A DNA stretch of 64,000 nucleotides from Struthio camelus (GCF_040807025.1 NC_090942.1:78039987-78103986); one strand, 5' to 3'; numbered from the stretch's first letter, positions 25,350 through 38,118 are shown. A program made the numbers and translations. Notes: a model not told the origin generated them from the sequence alone.

Positions 25350-25463
25350 GTTTTCCAAGGGGGAGTGTGCTGATTAGGTAAGGAGATGTCATGGTCTTCT
25401 TCCGTCGATGCAGGAAGATAGCAGATATGATCGCCTGAAAAAGCAGAACTACTCAGTGCAAGC
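25350..25463 (+). other. MPPED1: candidate 5' UTR part of MPPED1 coding exon
   Basis: Two acceptors could open this exon: TTTGCTTTTAG ending at 25349, with the better pyrimidine tract, and TCTTCTTCCGTCGATGCAG ending at 25413. A TGA in the MPPED1 frame at 25428-25430 shows that coding does not continue upstream in this exon. If the first acceptor is used, the leader includes a 15-codon upstream ORF. Confidence 0.5.
25391..25438 (+). other. upstream ORF of 15 codons
   Basis: The frame runs from ATG 25391 (G at -3 and G at +4, good context) to TGA 25436-25438, ending 25 bases before the MPPED1 ATG and in a different frame. The peptide is basic (MVFFRRCRKIADMIA). It would be present in the mRNA only if the exon begins at 25350; the alternative acceptor at 25413 removes its start. 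It could damp translation of MPPED1; this is inference. Confidence 0.35.
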
Positions 25464-25615
25464 ATGGCTTTCGCCCAGTCGCACATTATGGCAGCTAGAA
25501 GGCATCAGCACAGTAGACTCATAATTGAAGTGGATGAGTACAGCTCAAACCCCACACAGGCTTTCACGTTCTACAACATTAACCAGGGACGTTTTCAGCC
25601 CCCACATGTGCAAAT
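25464..25615 (+). CDS. MPPED1: MPPED1 first coding exon (N-terminus)
   Basis: The ATG at 25464 has A at -3 and G at +4 and opens MAFAQSHIMAARRHQHSRL, followed by a DEYSSNPTQAF segment and a stretch ending GRFQPPHVQM. This is the N-terminus typical of MPPED1, a brain-enriched metallophosphoesterase-domain protein of the MPPED1/MPPED2 (239FB) family. In-frame stops upstream support this start, which corresponds to an internal methionine of the longer human form. The exon ends after two bases of a codon (CAA AT) with donor GTAAGT at 25616. The next exon begins with G, restoring ATG (Met). This segment precedes the phosphoesterase fold and carries no catalytic residue. MPPED2 differs at several of these positions, which is why I call MPPED1. 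Confidence 0.93.
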
Positions 25616-26642
25616 GTAAGTATTATAGTTTTGTTACTGCTCTAGCACAGCCTTCTGAATTGTTATTGCCTTGTCGATGTGGTATACGATGGGCCAGTCA
25701 AAAATAATTCAAAGAACACTGTTTTGCTGCCTTTCTAATACTAATTACTATAATGATACAACAAAATCAGTCCATTAGGAAGGCATAAGTACTTTTTAAA
25801 AGGATGGGAGAAGGATCACTCCACTACCATAACTTGATATTTATGTATTAAAAAAAGAAACAAACAACAAGCAGTGGTATTAAAAGATTTTACAAGAATG
25901 ATACTTTCCACAGTCTTAATACTGTTTGTTAACATCGTGCACTTGCTTATTGATGTAAATAGCTGTTTAAATGCCAGGCCTATATTTACAACCGATATTT
26001 TCCTATTGTTTCGTTAGTTACATTGCAGCTACATACCAGATAAAAATGACATCAATAAATAAAATAGTGTGGGCACCCATCCGACAACTTACTTTCATAC
26101 CAATGTGCCGAAGATGCCAAGTGCTTAAAGAGTAATTAAAATAATGTGTTTGTTTCTGACTTCTGATATCATGACGACATCAGTAAAATTAAGTGCTCTA
26201 AATGATTTACTTATAATGTAAAGTGGAGAATTATAATTACAAAATGAAACCTGCCATAAAATTTAAAGCCAGGAGGAAGAACAGAACAGTTAAGCCATTA
26301 CAAATAAATTAAGTATAAAATTCTACTGTAAAATATTTTTATAGGGAATAAAAACGTCTATAACATTTTATTGTGTTTATTAAAGAGAGAAGCAGTCTTA
26401 TCTTTAGATGAGAAGCCTGATTGTTATTTTTTAACAAAAACTTTTGTTCCTTTATGAAGACTAAATAAATAATCACCTCATTCACATTTTTTGTATTGAA
26501 TATGATTTGATAATTTTTAAACAAAGGCCATTATTTTTGCAGTTAAAAACTCAGCAACTCAGTGGATGCTCTATTTCTATTCTATGATACTTTATATACA
26601 TTCCTTGCCTAAATTAGACGTTATATTTTTTAAAAAAGGAAG

Positions 26643-26660
26643 ACTAACATATATGTTAGT
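26643..26660. repeat. 18-bp perfect palindrome
   Basis: ACTAACATATATGTTAGT is its own reverse complement across all 18 positions, with no spacer. Confidence 0.85.
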
Positions 26661-27408
26661 GTGGTGAGCTAACACGTTTTGGGGGCAGTGTATCAGTTTA
26701 TAGTCTGTGTTTGGGTCTTTTAGGTACTGTTGAAATGCAAACAGTAAAATGAGTTGAGTGTTAGCACTGGGAAACATCTTTTGTTTATAGAGCTAGCAAA
26801 TGGTAGCAAAAGTACAAAAAAACAAATGTGGGTTCAGAAATTCTTCTATAAATCAAAATGCCAAATGCAGGTCGCTTAGTTTTTTAAAGTTTATCCATTC
26901 TTTTTGAATATTCAAATGGCTCCTGGGCACTCACGGATGTCTTCACCAATCCTAAAAACTAAATGATTTTTACAAGCAAAATACTGGGCTGCAGATAAGT
27001 TATTTATTAGTAGCCACTTGGTACTCAACAATATGCTGCTTAAAGTTCTAATCAGTAACAAATCGTATTATCAAAGGACTTAGACAACTGCATGATCGAA
27101 ATTCAGAGCCTAAGCAAGTAGTTCAGAAAAAGCTGTCTTTGGAAAATTGTTTCTCAGAAGAGGTTAGCAATCTCTTATGAATGATTAATACCATTGAAAA
27201 AGCTTGTGCAAATAGGAGAACAGGCTAGATCAATTGAAGCATCTACCACAGTCTGACCTACTCTTTCTCTTGATACAGAAATTGCAAATAATGTTTCTGA
27301 ATACTAGCACTATTGCTTTTGCCTCTTACCAGTGAATAGAATAGTAACAAAGAAGGGAAAAGTATGCACAAGTGCAACAAAAGCACCTTTTATTCACATA
27401 ATTGTTAT

Positions 27409-27465
27409 GGGTGAAATCTTAGCCCATGCAAGTTTTGTCATTAACTTCAGAGAAGGGAGAGCTTT
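27409..27465. repeat. degenerate foldback repeat relic
   Basis: GGGTGAAATCTTAGCCCATG (27409-27428) and GTTTTGTCATTAACTTCAG just after it resemble one arm and the core of an ancient palindromic repeat with GGGTGAAATCCTGGCCCC arms. The second arm is eroded. Recognition is by eye. Confidence 0.4.
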
Positions 27466-30135
27466 GCCTTGTCTTTGTGTATATTTCAAAATACCTAGAT
27501 TAGTGATGTTGCATGCAATCATAAACAGATTGCAGATATATCTGTTGACGACTGAACCTGTGTTAAACTACTCTCACCATAATTATTTTTTCATGCTTTT
27601 TTCTTCGGAATTCAGTCTTGCAACCAACCCTCCACTGGTCCTCGGTGCAGTTTTATATTTCTTGTTTCACCTTTCAGCGTCCACAACATGCTGACAACAT
27701 TTTCCTAGCCCCATTCTTGTCTGTCATGCCTATGCCGGTGTGTTGACTGCTTTGCCACTGACAAGGCCAGTGAATTCTGACAGTTTTCAAGTCGCTCAGT
27801 CATTTCTAGGAAGTTCCTATCTTGCTCCTTTGTGAAACTCCACTGAAGTCTCATGTATCAAACAACCTCTAAAAGATTTTAACCTTACTTTTCAACTTCT
27901 CTGCAACTTCACATATCGCTTGAAAGAAAAACAAAAGCATTTGCACAAAAATAATCAGATCTTTGTACCTCTGCTCGTATTGCAAGCAGTGCATTGCGTG
28001 TTGGTGTGACAGCTGTTGGTGTAACGGCTGACCTACGCAAGATTATGGGGAGCAAGCCTTCAGAAATTATTTCCAATAGTACAACTTAAATGCCTTTGTG
28101 AAAGTTGACATATATTTTTGCCTATATGTGGCTTCAGTGTGTGCCTGACACTTCAGCGTGAAAACCTGAAGTTTTGGTTCATTGTATTGATACCTTTTTG
28201 CCATGCAAATTCTCTGGCCCTTTGCACAATATTTAAAAGTTATACATACCTCAACAATCAGGTGAGTGCTGTCCACATCTCTTACCTATCCTATCCAAAC
28301 TATGAGGAAAAGCATATTTATTATGTGCTGCATGGGTTGCTATGGTAAGTCTGCTGTGTTTTTGTGGAGCTTCAGAGAAGGAACATGCAAAGTGCATGCT
28401 ACACTCTGGCATCCAACTTACTGCTGGGCTGGGCTTTAAAAGGTTTCTGAGAGAGAAGAAGCACCCTCAGGTGCTTTCTGGGCTACCCTACCATGAAGAC
28501 TCAAAAAGCAATAACTTACATCAGTCCACGTTCCTAATTTTATGCTAGAATAGTATGCATAATTTAAATTTGGCTAACTAACGTGACATGTAACTCACTT
28601 TGGGAAGTTCTGGGCAGGGGAAGGAATATTCAGGCGTTTGTTTGCTGCAGTGGTGTTTAATCTTTTTAGCTTGGAGGGCTGCAATGATAGCCAAGGTCAT
28701 CTTCCACTCATCCCTCTCCAGCCATCCCAGTTCATTTTGAGGAGGTACTCTATGAGCTAAAATTAGCAGCACCTTTCACACAGACTGCACCTTCATGCAG
28801 ACTACACCCTCACCTGCTAGTGTCAAACCCATCCTTCACCATCCCTATTCCATTATGCCCATGGTACCTCTATGGAGCTTGCACTATGGCAGGGTCTCTT
28901 CCCTCCAAAACAGGGACAGCTTTTACGTGCAATGGCAGTCATGCAGCTGCCTGGTTTGAGGTTGTGTCCTACCCTGCCTAACGTCTCCCACCTAATTCTT
29001 TTCTTTCGTCCCCTTGCCTTTCTGCAGGTGGCTGTGGTCCCCTCACTGTGCGCTCGTTCCTTCAGCCACGTACACAGTGCTTACATCTGCTTGCCCTCGG
29101 GCTCCATTGTGGCTACCCGTTCTGCTGCCTGTCCGCCAAATTTCACTATTTCCAGTACGGCTAGCATGTACTTACTCACCAAGCCCACTAGCATGTACGT
29201 GCTGCTAGCATGTACGTTAGGTATGATTTGATCACAGCAGGGTTTGCTCTTTACCTCATGTTCGGTGTTACTTTCTGCTCAGAAAGTGGAAATTTAGAAA
29301 GATGGCTACAAGGCAGTCATACTAAAAGGCCATTTCTCCAGAATGGCTATAAAAACCCCTCATGAATGGCTGATGCTTAATGTAATGGCTTTAAAAAAAA
29401 CCCCAAACAGTTTTTATTCCTAAAATGGTATGAGAGAGATGGGTACAAGATAATTTACTCATATACTAGCTTTGCAGCTATAGAAAATGCTAAGAACTTT
29501 TTTTTTTAATGTTTAACAAGATTTAAATGTTTTAGATTTTATTCCTGACTCTCTAGTCTTGTAAAATTCTCAAAAGCGCCTTAGTTTACCCATCTATAAA
29601 TTTGGTAGAATTCTTCTCTGACTTAAGAGAAAAGGTTGTGATCAAAGGTGATTATTTTATGCCTTTCAAGTAATAAAATGCCTACTGGAAATTTACCCAA
29701 TAATCTCAGAGATAGCATCATTAATAACAAAAGACTTTTTTCCGATTTTATTTATATAAAAGTAAGAGCCTGAACTGAAGCACAACCAGCAAGGGATAGG
29801 AATATGTGTTATATATTACAACAGTGAACAAAACTAATTTTGTTTGTCTTTTCAGAATAGAAGTTTAAAAAGTGAAATAATTCATAACAATTCTGTATAT
29901 CGCTCAGGTTTCTAGTGACATAAATATAACTCTTGCATCTCATGCTTTTTGGTTTTATTCCACCAGAATTCCCCTGGCTGGAATAACAGATATGGTATAG
30001 TTATATGCATTTGCTTCTATGTATGCTAATGAAATATGGATTGAGGGTAAAAAGATCGAATGAGTTGCAAATAAGTATACCTCATGTAGCAGAAAGGTGT
30101 TCTCTGCTTTCCCCTTCTATATCATGAGTAAGTCT

Positions 30136-30176
30136 CTCAAAACTGGGTCAGATCTTTTCTTTTACTCAGTTTTGAG
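30136..30176. repeat. 13-bp inverted repeat
   Basis: CTCAAAACTGGGT (30136-30148) pairs with ACTCAGTTTTGAG (30164-30176), twelve Watson-Crick pairs and one G-T, across a 15-base loop. No flanking element was recognised. Confidence 0.6.
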
Positions 30177-30826
30177 TATTGAGAGTGGGCTCTGAACAAT
30201 AGAGCCTCACCCCTCACAGCGTCTGATTTCATCTAGTATAATTAAGCCCAGAAAGTTGCCACATTTGTCCTGACAATAGTCAGGCTTGAATGTACATTTA
30301 CAGCTGTTGTCAGTGGAGTTCTTATCTTGCTGTGCATTAACACACTGAAACATATCTCCAAAATGTGTTAATTAAATTTGTTGGAATTATATAACTTGCA
30401 GAAAGAAAGTTATAATTAGAAAAATGCATTTAAATGTATTTATGTATCTGAAATAAATCTTTTCCCTGTGTACCATGTAATCATATTTAAACAATGCAAG
30501 AGGATAGTACTGTTCCTTTGAAACTGGCATTGCCTTTGATTTATTTGTATTTGTTTCAGAGTTACTGCCATAGTTCAATCTCTTTTCCGTAATCTCTTCA
30601 AAGTAATCCATCTATCCAACAAATACTGAAAATGTAGTGCTGTGAACATCCCGAATTTTTACCCCTCCCATTAGAGTTAGGTTTGTTCTAATCAATCTCT
30701 TCCATCAGGCAGATCTAGAAAACTGTATGATCTTTTGTAAAGGTAAAAGTTAGTATTAGAATTGCAAAGCAGACACGAAGAAGTACATAAGTACTTTATA
30801 ACCTTGTTATGATACATTTCTTACAG

Positions 30827-31008
30827 GGTTGATCCTGTGCCCCATGACGCTCCCAAACCTCCAGGATATACTCGATTTGTCTGTATTTCTGACACTCACT
30901 CAAGAACTGATCCCATCCAAATGCCATATGGAGATGTGTTAATACATGCTGGTGATTTTACTGAGCTGGGACTTCCTAGTGAAGTTAAAAAATTCAACGA
31001 GTGGCTAG
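30827..31008 (+). CDS. MPPED1: MPPED1 second coding exon (metal motifs I and II)
   Basis: Acceptor TTACAG at 30821-30826, then G completing a Met codon, then VDPVPHDAPKPPGYTRF. It contains the first two metallophosphoesterase signatures: D-x-H in ISDTHSRTD (Asp about residue 73, His about 75) and G-D in HAGDF (Asp about 94), which in this family bind the two metal ions. It continues GLPSEVKKFNEWL and ends with the first base of a glycine codon before donor GTAGGT at 31009. The next exon supplies GT. VPHDAPKPPGYT and ADPIQ-like positions match MPPED1 rather than MPPED2. Family members act on phosphodiester substrates, including cyclic nucleotides in vitro; the physiological substrate is not settled. 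Confidence 0.96.
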
Positions 31009-33739
31009 GTAGGTATTGAATTGTGTGTGGATTTGAAAGTAAATTTGATTTACTGATTGTATCTGCCCCTTCTGCCTCCCAGTAAAAACCATCCTGCACT
31101 CGGGGGCGATGAATATTAATTTGACTTTTAAATTTGAATGGCAATGAGCAGGAATCAGATTTTTTCTTTCTTTTTTTTTTTTTACAAATATTTTTGCATT
31201 TTTCCAACTGAGCAAATAAGATTTGTGAGACTATTCATCTGTTCTGCCTTCACACTCTCAAGTGTACATTAAGCAACTTCCTGGTGTTAGCAACAATTTA
31301 AGTCAGTAGGCCTTTAATGATTTACATAAAACCTCTTACATACATTGTTATGGCTTTGCTTTCCTGCAAAAAAAAAAAAAGTTGTTGTGACTGAAAACAT
31401 TTGTCTGTTTAACCCTGGAGGCTCATAGCTTTTCTATCGGAGGCTCAGCTGCACCACAGTGATGAATTCCAAACAAAGCGAAACGCGTGCCTGTGGTTGC
31501 TGTCTTGGATGTGGCAGACCAGATGTAGATGCCTTCTGTAGGCAACTGTTGGCATTGGTAACTGAAATTCTGTTCCACTGGGCAAGAGAGTGGTGATTTA
31601 CATGTGCTTCTGCAATGTTTTGTATACACTAAAAAAAAAGGGACAGTGGAAACTGGAAAGTGTACGCTATATCCGGACAAAAACCCTCATCAGTATTGTT
31701 CATGCAGTGTGAATACCTTAATTTAGAGTAAAAATGGATTCTTGATTCTGATACTGGAGGAAAGGAAGTGAAGGACTCATGGAAAGGAAGGACACAGGAT
31801 TTTAGTTTTTAGGTCGATTTTCTTTTCTTTGGTTTATTTATTTATTTATTCCTGTCCTTTTTGCTACATGCTATAGCATTCCCAGTCAGGAATGCACAAA
31901 GCTGACAGATGCAGGTAGGCTGAAATAAGATTTAAAAAAATGGCAGGACTTTCCAGTTGAAACAAATATTTACAGATCAGACAGCCCTCCCCCCACCTCC
32001 TTTTTTTTGGGTCAAGCTAATGCCGATAAATAATTTTTGAGCTGGGAAACTCAGTAATATGCTCAATGTAAAATAACTGATTTAGGGAAAATACTAGAAT
32101 GCATTGAAGTAGGGAAGTAGAAGAAGAATGTGGAAGTAAAATACTCTATTACAGTGCCCTCTGCTCTGTCTCTATACCCAAATGGAAGAGGCTACAACAA
32201 AAAACATATTTTAATCATTCTCTGTACGTCCCCACCATACAGAAACCGTGTGGTTATCCCTTCTAAGTAATATCCATTTTATTTATTTGCTAGCGTGGAA
32301 ATAAGAGCACTTTGGGACATTGCTTGTGAGCAAGGATGAAGGCTACACACATCGATTGCTGCAGTTTTTGTCTCCCTAGTTCTCCATCTGCCTCCCTGCA
32401 GGACACAGCTGTACAGTGTTCTGAAGAAGTCCGTAAGCGGAAATACTCTCGGTTTGGTAGGGAGATTTCACAAGGCATTTCTGTTATGGTCTCTTCATCG
32501 TCTTTATTCCAAAATGAGGCTTATTTTTCTGACTTTTAAGGCATGCTTCCAACTTCATAATAGCATGCAATTTGGGAAGAGTTGATTTCTTTGGTTTGAG
32601 GCATATTTTCTGCAAGAGCATATCTTTGAGATATGCAAATTTAGCAAGTTAAATAAAGGATTTTTTTTAGTTCATTGGCAATTTAAATAAATGTTTGAAT
32701 TAATTCTGAAAAATACAACAGGAAAATAGTTGGGAATCACTGCATAGGTGTCATTCAGCTAGCTTTTAAGAGTTTTGTTTCAGTTAAAAATCGCAAATAT
32801 TTATTTTTAAATTCTATTCAAAAAAACTTTAGTTTTTATTTTGAAAGGGTTTTATTTTATTCTAAATGAATGATCTGTGAATTCATGAATATTTTTAGTG
32901 TTGCAAAATCTATAGTCAATGGTGCATTGATTAAAAGCGTCCCCTTTGAGATGAAGAAACTTCACTTGACCTGTTTCTGCTGATTGTGAAATTTGTTGTG
33001 AAAGGTACTAGTCTCTCACAGTTTTGTTTTTTCTAGATTGCTACTTCCAGTATTTGCTATGGTTTTGCTGCGATAACTCCCATATCCTACCTAACTTTCT
33101 TCTTCTTCTTTAACATTTTACTAGTTTCTTGAGAAGATAATTGACAGACTTGGGAAAGGACTTGCACCTCCACCCACGTTCTTACCTGCTGCCACCAAGT
33201 TTCCCTGTCTATCCCTTTATTGCAGAGCGCTGCACTCACTTTCCCACTTAGTTATTTTATTCTGTCTCGGTTTTCCCTCCTCTGCCATTACTGGACTATA
33301 ACAAGGGTTTATCCCTTGGAATAACCAAAGAGGTATTTATTACCCCTCCCCTTGACGTCAGCTTCCTCCTTGACTCTAGATATATGTACTACCTACTACT
33401 TTTGCTTTTTCACCATGTTTTTATATGTAGTACTGATTCCTGTCCTTTAGTTTTCTTTTCTGTCATACCCTATTGAGTGTCTGCTACTCTGGTTTCTCAG
33501 CCTGTTTCATCTTTTCAGGAGGCCCTTCAGCAAGTTCCGATTCTTTCTGTTCTACATAAAATGTCTCTATCTGACTGATGCAAAGTATATTTTACATTAA
33601 CATCACGAACTTCCATGGACCTTATGGTTAAATTGAGCACATGCTTGAGTGTTGTGCTAATAGAGGCACATTGGCTTCCCAAGTCATACCCTAAAATATG
33701 TTCCCTCTTTTTGAGGCTAGCTGTGTCAGGGTACATGGG

Positions 33740-34815
33740 AAGGCTGCTACCAGCTCAGACAATATTGTCTGTCTAGTACAGTATTGTCTTTGACAGTGGC
33801 TAGTAGCCAAGGTGCTCTGCTTTGTCTGCCCCTTAGTCACCTAGTTTTATACTTTTTATCCTCTGACCCTTAAAACCCTCTATTTCATTTCATTGTTCTC
33901 CTCTGTAATCAGTTGTTTTCCCCCACTTTTCTTTTTCTCAAAGCCTCCTCCCCCTCCTCTCAGGGAGGCCTTTGAGGTTTTATTAGGGCTGGGTTGCTGC
34001 CCAGCTCTAAGAATTCGATACAGGGCTGGTGAGAACTGGATGTGCATATTTTCTCAGCCTTCTCTCATATGCAGTCCAAGGACTTCCTGAGACACAGCAA
34101 TAACTTTGTTTTTAATACAAAGTTATTGTGTTAAATACAGACAGATCTTTCTTCTATGAGCTTTTTGAATTCAGGCAAATTTGTAGTGTCCACACAACGT
34201 TGCGGCAAAGAGTTCCACAATTGAATATGGACTGTGTGAAGATCATCTTTGCTTATTTTGAAGCTGTCATCTGCTAGGTTCATAGTGCTGTTTTCTAGTA
34301 GTACTGGAAGAAGCAGCTGTACAATTCCACTCTTCATTCTGCTCAAGATTGTGTAGGCTCTTCCCATATCTGCCCTTCTAATTGTGATATTTTTCAGGCT
34401 GAAAACTGTTTAATTTCTCCTTGTATGGAAGTCATTAAATGCCTTTGCTCCTCTGTGTCAGCTCTCTGTACCTCTTCTTGTTGTTCTATATCCTTTTGAA
34501 GATAGGCAGACCAGGACTGCACACTGTCTGAGTATGCCATAGCTTCATCCTCCAGCATGATGAATTTTCTTATTTTGTTCTCTTTTCCTTTTTAACATTG
34601 TGGATTATTCTGTTGTTATTTTTGAATGAAACTGAACAGTGAGTTGGCATTTTCATAACATCATTACCTATTATAACTCTAAGAACTCTTTCCTGAACGG
34701 TAATAGCTGGTTCAGAACCCATCACTGTATCTAAAGTTGGGATTCTTTTCCTGCCCTTGCTTTATTGTCCAGTCATGCAGTACCGTGACATACTTCTGCA
34801 AGTCAGGTTTCTGTT
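33740..34815 (-). mobile_element. ancient degenerate CR1-type LINE, 3' part
   Basis: Read on the minus strand, this is the 3' end of a CR1-clade LINE. The 34131-34367 frame gives an LWNSLPQRCVDTTNLPEFKK segment like the extreme C-terminus of CR1 reverse transcriptase proteins (LWNSLP...F). Plus-strand phrases are also characteristic: AAAGAGTTCCACAATTG, CTGCACAC, GCATTTTCATAAC and the 3'-UTR-like ATTGTCTTTGACAGTGGCTAGTAGCC at 33783-33808. Frames are broken by indels and stops, so it is inactive. The sequence resembles reptilian CR1 copies more than recent chicken ones, suggesting an old insertion. Limits are approximate. Confidence 0.8.
34098..34128. repeat. 12-bp perfect hairpin inside CR1 relic
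   Basis: CAATAACTTTGT (34098-34109) is the exact complement of ACAAAGTTATTG (34117-34128) across the 7-base loop TTTTAAT. It lies close to the end of the reading frame in the CR1 3' region. Confidence 0.75.
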
Positions 34816-37800
34816 TTGCTACCCTTATTCAAGGTAGCTTAGAAAAAAAGAAACGAGAAAAAGGGATGACTAGTCACTTTTCAGAGTTTGCCAATGGTGC
34901 TAACCTAGGCATTTCCCCTTTCTCTTTTCCTGATTTGACCTTTTTCCTATTTTTATACTTCTTCTTTTCCTTTCTGTACCTAGTCTGTTCCCTGACTGTA
35001 TTTTTCTTCCAAATTTGTGAATCCAAATTTTGGAACAACACAACCAACACAGAAAACATGAAATACAAAACATATATTATAGTTGGCTCAGGTAGAAGGC
35101 CAGGAGGCCAGTGAAGCTTTCTGGTGGCATTATAAGGATGGATTGGAGGACAGCTTTGAATATATACTGTTTTTTCAATATACCCAGGAAATTTTAATGA
35201 TATTGCGTTAAACAGCTGAAAATAATTCAGGATAATTGTTTCTAAATGCATGTTAGTATGTAATCAAGGCTAGATAAGGTATATTCTAAGATATATCCAG
35301 CTCTCTGTATACTATAGCTATCCCTTGTATTCAGTCTTTCATTATTTTTGTTTTATTATTTTATTCCCTACCTGCATGTAAATCAAATGTGTTGTAGGAC
35401 AAATACAAACACAAATGTCCTGCTTTGGTGCACTCATCAAATGATGACTCTAATCCTATCTCCATTTTGTATCTCCCATATTGTTGGAACTGGAAATTGC
35501 CTGCTTGGCTCATTTGCTTTTGCAATTCTCTTTCCCCAAGTCTGTAATATCACTTCCAAATTTGGTATGCTCCAGGACCTACTGCCACTTTGAGCTTGTG
35601 GGTTACTTTCCTGGAAATTTAACTATATAGCTGATCTGTGACAAAAGCTGCAAAATATACTTCTGTATTCTCTCTGATCATTCACTCCCCTGTATGGATT
35701 GCTAACACATTTTGCAATGTCCATTGTTTCAGTGGGTTTGCTTGAAATTTTCCAATATCAAAGACGCTCTTTCTATTTGAAATTCAAGTTCAAGGAACAT
35801 TTGAGATAAAAAAGAGAAGGTGGCTTTGCATTGTAGTGGGAAACAATAGTTAGCTCTTCAGAATATTTCCCTGGAAATGTTAATCTTATGTGCATATCAC
35901 ACACAGAAAATAATTGATTAATTTGTTTGACATGCACTCACTTCAGGAATTGACCTGGGCAGATTCAGCTCAAAGGATAACATTTTTCTTCCAGACTTTA
36001 AATTGGCTCAGAGTGAAAATGCCTTCCAAACCATAGTAACTAGCACTAGTAGAATCACCTGTTTCTGGTACTACACTGTAGAGCAAAATCAGCTAATTTT
36101 GGTCAAAAAACATCACCTCTATTTTTGAAGTTCTTGATTTAAAGTAAAAAGTCTTCAGAAATGCTTGAAATGCTAGGCTTAGATTTACTTCTTCTCTATT
36201 AAATCTTACAAAGTGATGGTAGTTATTTTTCTCCCTCTCTTAAAAGGTATTTTATATTTTTAGGTTCAATAATACTCACATTTAAAACAGATTAAAATTG
36301 TGTTGAAGAAGAAAGAAAATCAGCTTCAGAGCAGCAAAAGAAATTACAATTTATAAATTGTAGTCATGCCATTTTGACCATCAGTAATTACACTATTTTT
36401 ATGTTAATGTAGAAACCCCTTGAAAGGAGTATTTAAGCACTAATTATCTATTTACAAAAGAATGGCTTTGGAAATGCAGTGAAAAACATTGAGCTATGTA
36501 GGGATTTAGAACAGATGTCATTTTTAAAAGACTGGGCATACTAAAAAAAGTGTTGGTTTTCATTGCATTTCTTAAATGTACAATGGCCCAGATCCTTGTT
36601 TGTGTCTAAGGTTCAGACAGCACAGCACAGGCAAGCACACGGCAATATGCTCTTTCAGTAATTCTCCAATTCTGGGGATTTATGGTGTCCTGTAGACTTC
36701 TGAACGTTAAACTGGCTGCCAGGAGTCTCAAGGAATAGTTAAGCTACATCCCTGTGCTGGGAAGATGAGCCAGAACATCTGTTTTCCCAGGTATTCTTCC
36801 CATGCTAGTGATGGGAAAAGAAGCGGTAGGAGCTGTAGGTGCTAAAGGACTTTACTGTCATTCCCTCCTCGCAAACACATATATGATTTTGGGATATTTC
36901 TGGCACTTTGTACTAATATTAAGGCTGCTTCTTTCCACTAATGGAGTGGAAAATAGCCAGATTGGAAGATAGGTTCTGAGTTCCCGGGATGATTCTTATA
37001 AAAATGATGCTCTGTGATTTTTATAAATATTGATGTCCTTGGCCCCCAAAATAAGCAAGTGAAAAAAAAATACCCAGTTATCCAGTCCTTTTCGTATTGC
37101 AGACAAGTTGAAGCTTCAGGAAGGCAATGGAGCCCAGAAGAGCAGAGAGCAACCAGGAGGATGAAAAATCTAGACTATAATTGTTAACTCTGATTGCCTC
37201 TGGCTGAGATATTTGAAGGAGCCTGAGGAAGCAACCAAATTCTAGTTAGTCTTCAGATTTGACAGCCTCTTTAGTGTTCCTCCTTGTGTAATTGTGAAAA
37301 TGATGCTTGATCCACCCACCTCGTGGATGTGTCTCAGGATTAATTATTCTCGGTACAGAACTTTGAACACCTATTGCAAAGCACGATAAACAAACATTAA
37401 ACATTGTTATTAGTGCTGTGCACCTCATAAAGTGACATGACACACAGCTCTTCGTAGTCTTCCCTTTCAGAAGGTGACAACTGGGAGATACTGAAAACAC
37501 CTTTGTGGCATCTGAAGATCTAAATTGGAATCCATATCAATGTGCAGAGAGATTTGTGTAGGAAATTTCAAGTATTTGTTAATTGTTACTTTTTAACACA
37601 GTTCTCCATCTCTTTTGCTTTTCTTGTCCCCTGATACATGCTATAAACCAAAGCTAGAATATTCCAAAGGGCACAAGAGTCGTAGAAATTTATCCCCTCA
37701 GTAAGGTATATTATTTAAGACTTTAACTTTTCCAGGAAGTAGAAAAAAAGAATTCCTGTCGGTAGCTTGAATAAAAAATAAAATATCAGAGGGTAAATTA

Positions 37801-38118
37801 GACCCTGTGGCTTACATGCTGAACTGTATAGTAGGGGCTTCTTAAACCACTGATTACCGTAATCTGATGAGGTATATCACAAGAAGATTTAAGTGTAGGC
37901 ATAGCTTACACTTGGGCAATTCCCTAGGCATCTGTTACTGACCACTGGCAGACAGAAGGTACAGAGCTACTTCATCTTTTGGCCTGACTCAGCTGCTCTT
38001 ATGGCCTCATTTGCAGCATGCATGGAGTTGCTCTGGGTAATTACAGGATGATTAAATACACAGATCTAAGCTAAAAGGAGGCCTTTTCCGTTAGAAGGAA
38101 TTTTGGCCAATTATTATA

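Larger units (their letters stand above)
25616..30826 (+). other. MPPED1: MPPED1 intron (5.2 kb)
   Basis: It is bounded by GTAAGT and a TTTCTTACAG acceptor. It contains an 18-bp perfect palindrome (26643-26660), a foldback repeat relic (27409-27465), three spaced copies of CTAGCATGTAC (29161-29214) and a 13-bp stem-loop (30136-30176). No exon or RNA gene was recognised. The ORFs of up to 120 codons at 27332-27694 and 28872-29231 look like chance frames. Confidence 0.85.

Noticed and set aside
27332-27694. 120-codon ORF in an MPPED1 intron
   Set aside because: No splice sites in suitable positions, no recognisable motif, and part overlaps a foldback repeat relic.
28872-29231. 119-codon ORF in the same intron
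   Set aside because: No family resemblance, and its 3' part runs through the CTAGCATGTAC copies.
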